Shown here piece by piece: positions 58,564 through 64,000 of a DNA stretch of 64,000 nucleotides. The notes beneath the pieces were generated by a model. The model was given only the letters and a program-made list of their open reading frames with translations, had not been told where the DNA came from and did not search any database. A program made the position numbers and the translations under genes. This DNA is from Sabethes cyaneus (taxonomy: Eukaryota > Arthropoda > Insecta > Diptera > Culicidae), in NCBI RefSeq assembly GCF_943734655.1, contig NC_071355.1, positions 28,148,464-28,212,463 on the forward strand. The letters run 5' to 3'. Position 1 is the stretch's first letter, and the number at the start of each line of letters is the position of its first letter.

Positions 58564-59849
58564 TGTTGAAAACTCGGTTTCAACGTAAATGATTTCCGAA
58601 ATTATATTCGCCAACCGGGATAAATGAAAAGCAGGTTCTGGTTGCAGCAGAATATAATTTTCCTGTAGAACACACGAATTAATTTAATAGATATAATATT
58701 TTTGAGATCGCTTTTGAAACTGCTCCTATGATTACTGGTTAGCAGCCGAGCTTCTAAACTCTTAGATTCTAAATTTTATCAGGTTATATTTATTAGACTT
58801 ACGTTTTGTCCGATTAATTAATTTGGCCGTTATCTGATGTCGATCGGCTCAGTGGTTGATATGAGCAAAGTAATTTTCTATGGCTTTCAATTATAGCGTC
58901 TGCAGCTTTAATCTAGTATGTAAGTGACATCTAAGTATAACTATTTAGGTTTAAGAAAATGACGCTTACCGATATCGGCTTATAAATCTTCTTATTATCG
59001 CATCTAGAGCTTTAACCGACTGCAGCTTACAAATATTTTGATTATAGCGCCTAACTGTAACCCAGTATGTAAATTGTGTTTAAGTTTCATTAATTTAGGT
59101 TTAAGAAACCGCACGCTTACCGTCTTCGGCTTATAAATCTCTTACTTGTAGTATCTATAGCTTTAACTGACTGCAGCTTACAAATCTTCTGATTGTAGCG
59201 TCTAGTTTTAACCGACTAGGAAATTTTGATTAAGAAATTTAAGTAGTATAATTCACGGTGAAACTTGCACTAATTATAGTTTATAATTTAGCTTTAGCAA
59301 TTTACTTATTTAGGAAATTGGAATTGCAATGAGATGCAGCGTCCTATCTGATCTTCCTTCTATTGTTTTATTTTCTTCTCGAATGACAATCGAGTTCTGA
59401 TACCCTCGCACTGTATAGCATTTGCACAGGTCCAGCGACCAAGATAATAATGAGAGGTGCCTGTCGTGCTCCGAGACAGATTTGCTGCTCACTCCAGAGT
59501 ACCGCGCCGCCGGTGTGGTTCTACCTCCTTCGGTTGAGCAGTGGTCTTACCCTCAAAGGGGCCACTGGTTTCGCTGCCTGCTGCTGGTCCATGAGGATGA
59601 GATCCTTCCTCTCCGAAATCCGTCACAAGAATGAGGATTCACATGGATGACGTCCGTTTATATAGCATCGCTCGGCAGCTGACGCACCGTTGCCATATTG
59701 GACTATAATACGTTGCATTGACAGTGTTGTCAGAGCAGACCGATGTGAATCGCTTTATTATTTTTTTTCTAGTTCATGATGTTTATTCATCATTAATTAT
59801 TATTATTATTCTTATCTCCCACAGTGCCGTCAGGCCGCTATGGCCAATA
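58564..59849 (-). repeat. 5' LTR of the BEL element, interrupted
   Basis: Matches the 3' LTR over 58564-59461 and 59829-59849. The difference is one clean insertion with a 5-bp duplication. Confidence 0.9.
59462..59823 (-). mobile_element. Solo LTR nested in the BEL 5' LTR
   Basis: 362 bp starting TGTCGTGCTCC and ending CTCCCACA, so TG...CA on either strand, flanked by the 5-bp TSD GTGCC (59457-59461 and 59824-59828). The empty site is the 3' LTR of the same element. Minus orientation is favoured by a TATATAAA box at 59664-59657. The size and TSD fit a BEL or copia/gypsy LTR. No internal region remains, as after LTR-LTR recombination. Confidence 0.8.
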
Positions 59850-59938
59850 CTCGTTTTATAAATTCATAAGTGTTGGGCCCTTGGTTGGGCCAAATTTCAA
59901 CGCAATAAAGTTTTTACAACAACCAAGGAAAATTATTA

Positions 59939-60500
59939 GGGTAGATGCTCCAGTAATGGAGGGATTATGTCGGGGGATAGTGTGTAAAGACAATTTGAAC
60001 GCTCAATTTATCAGTTTCCAATTGAACTACATGATAATATGATGCACCATAGTGTTGGCTGTAAATACATACCAAAATTATACCATTCTGCTGGTTAATA
60101 TATCTAAAATATTGCTTTTCCTGACATTAGTATGTGCTCCTAAAGTAGTGGTAATGTTCCTATAATAGTGGAAAATTTGCCTATAATAGTGGAATGTTGT
60201 TTACCGCCTTAGCAACGCTTGCAATGAGCATGGCAGCAGGTGGATAACAACGTAGGCTTGTTAAAATACTATGGATTGTTACGAATTTCTTAAGCAATTG
60301 CACTCTATTGGACTGCTGAAAAGGAATTTGTAATTTTTGCACCAACATTTTGAATTTTAACATTGTATCTTAGATAAAGTTGTTAACAAATATATATTTA
60401 ACAATAGAAAACGGAAATTATCTCGAAATCCGCCAAAATCATGATATATTTCGAGTTTCCACCACTACTGGTACTACCACAACTACTGGAGCATCTACCC
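59939..60500. mobile_element. TA-flanked MITE
   Basis: Inverted ends GGGTAGATGCTCCAGTA with TA on both sides (59937-59938 and 60501-60502). The interior has repeated CCTATAATAGTGGAA and its complement-like CCACTACTGGTA motifs. A further CACCACTACTGGTA occurs at about 60596, outside the element. No coding capacity. Confidence 0.6.
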
Positions 60501-60861
60501 TATCTACAAAATATTTTTTACAAATTTTCTACCTTCTGATTCTGATTCCTTTCATTGCATTTTTACTAAAAACTTGAAATTTTTTTACTAGATGCACCAC
60601 TACTGGTACGCTTACCGGTAATGCTCAAGTGTAAACCCAACTGTAACAAAACAAAAATTTTCACAGCGATGGAAAACTCCAATAAAAAATCGAGAAATCT
60701 ATGTCATGGAACATGGAAATGTTTTGTACCCTTTTAATGTGATAATATGCTAAGCGATAATGTTCTTCAAACATTTTTCATGAATGCCTGCAATTCTTTG
60801 CACGGAATTACCTCAGGTATTTTTTCTTAGACCTTTGAAATAAAAATTTTATTTTATCCAG

Positions 60862-61681
60862 CTTTCCACGAGCGATAATGGCGGATATTGAGCACAAGTG
60901 GGCACAATCTTTTGACATTCATTGGAGGAGCGTCGAGTTCGCCCTGACGGAGTTGCTATGGATACCAAGGGCATGGTGTGTTGCTATCTCTTTCTCATGT
61001 AGGAGTGAAGAGAGCAACTTTCAAACGGTCCTCGGTAAAGGGGAATCCCCAGCAAATTTTTTGGTTCCTGTCAAAATCAACATTTTGGTACCTATGCGTG
61101 GGTCATCGAAAATGTATGAATTGCCACTTCACTCCGTAGATGGATACATTCATGATTGTTTGTTGTTCGAATGTAAAAATGTAAACATTGTTCAATTTTG
61201 CAGATCAGCTAAAGGGGAACATAATTGAACGGACAACAAGTTTTATGGATTGTGGCTTTGCAGTTTTCGCAAATTTCAGGGAGAATGTCCAAATACGCAA
61301 CGGAAAGTTTCTTATCAAGTCGAGACGCTGTTCGAGAGCAAACTTGACAACGGCTCGACCAACATGAAGTTAATGTTTGCGTTAATGTGCAATGTTTCGA
61401 ATGTTTAATTCGCATGATTGTGAAAAAGTATTCTGAGCCAGTGCCTTCAGCAAATGATGGCCGCAAACCACTATAAAAGTTTGAATCCGTTTATAGTTAT
61501 GTTCTACTTCAGCTGATCTGCAAAATTAAACAATGTTTACATTTTTACACTCGAACAACAAACAATCATGAATGTATCCATAGTAACTCCGTCAGGGCGA
61601 ACTCGACGATCCTCCAATGAATGTCAAAAGATTGTGCCCACTTTTGCTCAATCACAGCCATTATCGCTCGTGGAAAGCTGC
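60862..61681. mobile_element. Long inverted repeat (foldback), interrupted
   Basis: The left arm consists of 60862-60965 plus 61148-61212, and the right arm is 61505-61681. Shared motifs include CAGCTTTCCACGAGCGATAA, GACATTCATTGGAGGA and TCGAGTTCGCCCTGACGGAG. The left arm is split by a 174-bp insertion that the right arm lacks. The open frame 60878-61228 is an arm shadow. Confidence 0.65.
60966..61139. mobile_element. 174-bp insertion with 8-bp TSD
   Basis: Flanked by ATGGATAC at 60958-60965 and 61140-61147. The uninterrupted right arm of the foldback serves as the empty site and has ATGGATAC once. The 8-bp TSD suggests hAT, but the ends (CAAGGGCATGG and, reversed, CTACGGAGTGA) are only weakly similar. 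Confidence 0.6.
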
Positions 61682-61927
61682 TAGATTATCACCTATTATC
61701 ACCTTCACCTTGAATAAAATTACGAAAATTACTTAGAAAATTACCAAAAATTACGATACAGGCCAAGATACAGGCGGTAGAGAATGAATTATTTTTCTCT
61801 GGTTAGGACAAAAATGAACGAGCGTGTAAATGTAAACTTTTCAGATCGAACAGTCATGCCAGATGCAATTTTTTAAATATAATCAACATTCGCATCTTTC
61901 GAAAACGCTTATAGGGTAACCAACGTA

Positions 61928-62024
61928 TTTTGGACCCTATCAGCAGCTGTACATAATTTGGACACTTACAGCAAAATCAAATGGAAGTGTCCAAATTATG
62001 TACAGCTGCTGATGGGGTCCAAAA
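61928..62024. mobile_element. 97-bp hairpin MITE
   Basis: Arms 61928-61967 and 61985-62024 are complementary over 40 bp with one mismatch (left arm starts TTTTGGACCCTATCAGCAGC). The loop is 17 bases. TA flanks both ends (61926-61927 and 62025-62026). Its RNA would fold into a pre-miRNA-like stem. Confidence 0.7.
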
Positions 62025-62245
62025 TAGGTTTGTTCGGTAAATAGAAAAAACGCATGGAAAAATAGTGAATATGTAATTTTGTAGATTTGAGTGATTTGAC
62101 TATCCCAAGACTAAACCCGTTTTAAAATTTATGTAGATATTTAAATCTTATTTTGTTGATGCTCGTTTCAATTCGAAATAGTTGTAGACCACCATAACAA
62201 AGATTCTGACATCACTGCTTGTGTGTGGGCTGAGGTTGGACTTGA

Positions 62246-62452
62246 CCAGAGATGCCAGAAGTGAAGACATGTCTTCATTTTGAAGACATTTTTGTTACAA
62301 AGAAGACTTTTATTTTAAAATGTCTTCACTTGAAGACATGTCTTCACCATGCAATTCAAATGGGTAAAAAAATCTGGAAAGCCGGAAGAAGACAAATGAA
62401 GACATTTTTCTTGATTTGTGAAGACTTTTCAAAAAATCACCTGGCATCCCTG
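62246..62452. mobile_element. hAT MITE just upstream of mRpS33
   Basis: 207 bp with ends CAGAGATGCCAG and, reversed, CAGGGATGCCAGG. An exact 8-bp TSD GACTTGAC flanks it (62238-62245 and 62453-62460). Inside are many GAAGAC/GTCTTC motifs, including two GAAGACATGTCTTC palindromes. It ends 111 bp before the mRpS33 start codon, so it may lie in the promoter or 5'UTR. Confidence 0.85.
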
Positions 62453-62563
62453 GACTTGACCCACCTGAATCTGACGGCGGATGGTATCCGAGTCCGAGAG
62501 CAACATCCTGAGTTTTTGGTTACACAATTTCAAAATAAACAGTGAAATTTTTTTACGATCAAA

Positions 62564-62899
62564 ATGTCCAAATACAAGGATTTGGTGCAGCTATCGACGA
62601 CCTACGCGCGACGGATGAATCACCTGTCGAACCGGATCTTCGGCGAGGTGACCCGACCCACGAATCCCCAATCGATGAAAGTGGTGAAAATGTTCAGCGA
62701 AGAACCGATTCAGTCCCGAGATTACGTGAAGAACTGGTACCCAAGGCACGTGGAAACGCACCTGCTGGCAAGGAAACTTCGGGAGTACGGTTTATTCCGG
62801 GACGAACATCAGGATTTCAAGGAAGAAATGAAAAGGCTACGAGCACTGCGCGGTAAAGCTCCTCCCAAGAAGGGCGAAGGAAAACGCGCTAAGAAATAG
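62564..62899 (+). CDS. mRpS33: Mitochondrial ribosomal protein S33
   Basis: Small-subunit protein of the mitochondrial ribosome, nuclear encoded, 111 aa in a single exon here; the human protein is 106 aa. Family signatures are IFGEVTRPTNPQSMKVVKMF, the NWYP motif, LFRDEHQDFKEEMKRLRALRG and the basic C-terminus PPKKGEGKRAKK. The start has the favourable context CAAAATG and an N-terminal segment (YKDLVQLSTTYARRMNHLSN) that aligns with the family start. AATAAA lies 22 bases after the stop at 62921-62926. Faces PEK tail to tail. Confidence 0.95.
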   Translation: MSKYKDLVQLSTTYARRMNHLSNRIFGEVTRPTNPQSMKVVKMFSEEPIQSRDYVKNWYPRHVETHLLARKLREYGLFRDEHQDFKEEMKRLRALRGKAPPKKGEGKRAKK

Positions 62900-62920
62900 T
62901 TTGTGTGTTTTTTTATAGGA

Positions 62921-62960
62921 AATAAAAGAGCTCGTAAATAGTAAGACTAAAATCTTTATT
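62921..62960. terminator. Convergent poly(A) signals of mRpS33 and PEK
   Basis: Plus-strand AATAAA at 62921-62926 serves mRpS33 and minus-strand AATAAA at 62960-62955 serves PEK. The two transcripts probably end within tens of bases of each other, or overlap. Confidence 0.7.
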
Positions 62961-63175
62961 TTACAATTTAAGTAGTACAAATCCAGCCAGAATTGATTCT
63001 GTTCTTTTCAAATAAATGTTTAATACTTGGTATCGTTAAACTGGAAGAGATACTTAAATTGTTTTATCAAAGTAATCAACTTAACTTAAACTGTCTTCTT
63101 ATGTTAAGAACAGTGAATAACTTAATAAGCAGCGCCCTTGGCCACTGTGATCTCCTGCAACTAAACCCGTCGGAA

Positions 63176-64000
63176 TCAAAAGAAGATTTGATTCTGATTC
63201 TGTTCGGAATTATTGGAGCTTGAGGTTGTCGTGTTAACGGACCGGCTATCCTTGCGTCTGGGTGGTAGCTCAAAGTGCCATTCGCTGTGATCAGACGAAT
63301 CGGATGACGGGGAATTGCCGGCTCCCACTAGCAACGGTGGATCTTCGGCCGATGACTGCGAGTGAAGTTGCGGTGTCGAACGGCTTGCCGGCATGCGTTT
63401 CAACGGTGGCCGAGCTTTGATGCCAAAGGTCGTCGGTCGGTGATTCGGTTTCTCCGCCAGCATTAGTTTCAGCAATTGATACTATTATAAGAGAAAATTT
63501 GTTATTGGACTAAGAGAGTTAATATTTAACGCTGTTCACTTACCTCGTCGGAGTACTGTTCCTGAAACCCGTCGGGAAACTTATTCTTGCGTACATTTTT
63601 CATTGTATCGATTCGCTCCATTTCGGTTCCAAAGCTAACCAGCAGCTCAAACAAGATCAAACCGAGTGAGTAGATATCCACCTTGTAGTCGTACTGTTGA
63701 CCCTTGAGCTGCTCCGGCGACATGTACAGCTGTGTGCCAACCTGTCGGGTGTGGCGCTGCCGATGGCCAGCCGCATTCGTCATGAGCATCGTCATTCCGG
63801 GAAGATTATTGTCATTATCGTACTGCAAATCACTGGAATCGGTGACCAGCCCGAAGTCACCGATTTTAACACGCCCGTCAAGCGAAAAGAAAATGTTACT
63901 TGGTTTGAGATCTCGGTGTATTAGTCCTTTCAAGTGGACGTACTCGACGGCATTTACAATCTGTTCGAAAATGGAAATAGTGCGATCCTGCCGAGCGCTG
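63176..64000 (-). CDS. PEK: eIF2-alpha kinase PERK/PEK, C-terminal part
   Basis: ER transmembrane kinase of the unfolded-protein response (EIF2AK3), which phosphorylates eIF2-alpha to reduce translation. Only the 3' end is in the window: complement(join(63176..63481, 63544..64000)), open past the right edge. The kinase C-lobe shows the catalytic loop IHRDLKPSNIFFSLDG, KIGDFGLVTD (DFG), an activation segment with RHTRQVGTQLYMSPEQLKG, and KVDIYSLGLILFELLVSFGT. PSNIFF and FGTEMERI are characteristic of PERK rather than other eIF2 kinases. A 62-bp intron (GTAAGT donor, ATAATAG acceptor) separates QEQYSDE from YQLLKLMLAEKPNHRPTTF. The Ser/Pro-rich tail ends NQIFF. Lumenal and transmembrane parts lie beyond 64000. 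Confidence 0.95.

Larger units (their letters stand above)
50911..59849 (-). mobile_element. Young BEL/Pao LTR retrotransposon
   Basis: Complete element of 8939 bp on the minus strand, flanked by the 5-bp TSD CTCGT (50906-50910 and 59850-59854). The 3' LTR is 50911-51829 (919 bp). The 5' LTR is 58564-59849, which is exactly 919 bp after subtracting a 367-bp insertion. By eye the LTRs match base for base, so the insertion is recent. LTR ends are TATTG...CAACA, not the usual TG...CA. A polypurine tract GGGGAGGAG abuts the 3' LTR. The coding region has one long frame. Two later insertions, a solo LTR and a MITE, lie inside it. No standard tRNA primer-binding site is visible after the 5' LTR. Confidence 0.93.

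Noticed and set aside
58516..58614. Upstream in-frame Met for the BEL polyprotein
   Set aside because: It lies inside the 5' LTR; the next Met at 58515 is outside the LTR and precedes the conserved basic start of the protein.
60878..61228. 116-aa frame on the plus strand
   Set aside because: It runs across the foldback arm and the 174-bp insertion; no domain.

Overview
This is eukaryotic nuclear DNA, most likely from a mosquito and probably a culicine of the Aedes type. The evidence is three insect genes with very short introns (60 and 62 bp), AT-rich intergenic DNA, tRNA-derived SINEs, RTE-, Jockey- and LOA-like LINEs, BEL/Pao and Ty1/copia retrotransposons, and many nested non-autonomous DNA transposons (MITEs) with readable target-site duplications (TSDs). 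I cannot name the species. Nothing bacterial, viral or CRISPR-like is visible.

Layout. From 1 to about 28.7 kb there is no host gene I can support. This part is transposon graveyard: a TA-flanked foldback at 151-390; a SINE split by a hAT MITE (1.1-1.66 kb); an RTE-like LINE split by a 1.6-kb Transib-like foldback (1.78-4.7 kb); a 142-bp tandem array inside a dispersed repeat (8.6-10.4 kb); an ATC microsatellite; foldbacks at 12.7-13.8, 14.2-14.5 and 15.0-15.3 kb; a degraded BEL/Pao copy (18.2-19.3 kb); and RTE-like and Jockey-like LINEs (21.6-28.7 kb).

From 29.4 to 40.7 kb a minus-strand gene encodes a low-complexity acidic/basic protein with an AT-hook. Three phase-compatible coding exons can be read. 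The 6.76-kb second intron carries a LOA/R1-like LINE and a TA-flanked minisatellite element. A PIF/Harbinger-type MITE lies upstream of it (41.05-41.97 kb). From 43.6 to 47.2 kb there is a LINE, a SINE and a Ty1/copia wreck.

From 47.8 to 49.35 kb the minus strand holds a complete two-exon gene for CstF50 (mRNA 3'-end cleavage stimulation factor, 50 kDa subunit) with a TATCGATA (DRE-like) motif just upstream. From 50.9 to 59.85 kb sits a young 8.9-kb BEL/Pao element on the minus strand. Its two 919-bp LTRs look identical and are flanked by 5-bp TSDs. It has itself been hit twice: a 362-bp solo LTR in its 5' LTR and a 346-bp TA-type MITE in the C-terminal part of pol.

The right end (62.2-64 kb) holds mRpS33 (plus strand) facing the 3' end of the ER-stress eIF2-alpha kinase gene PEK/PERK (minus strand). 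Their poly(A) signals lie about 30 bp apart. The host genes do not form a pathway; CstF50, mRpS33 and PEK are ordinary single-copy animal genes. The main interest is the datable nesting of transposons, the PHD finger in the BEL Gag, several near-perfect hairpins, and MITEs placed next to or inside host genes.
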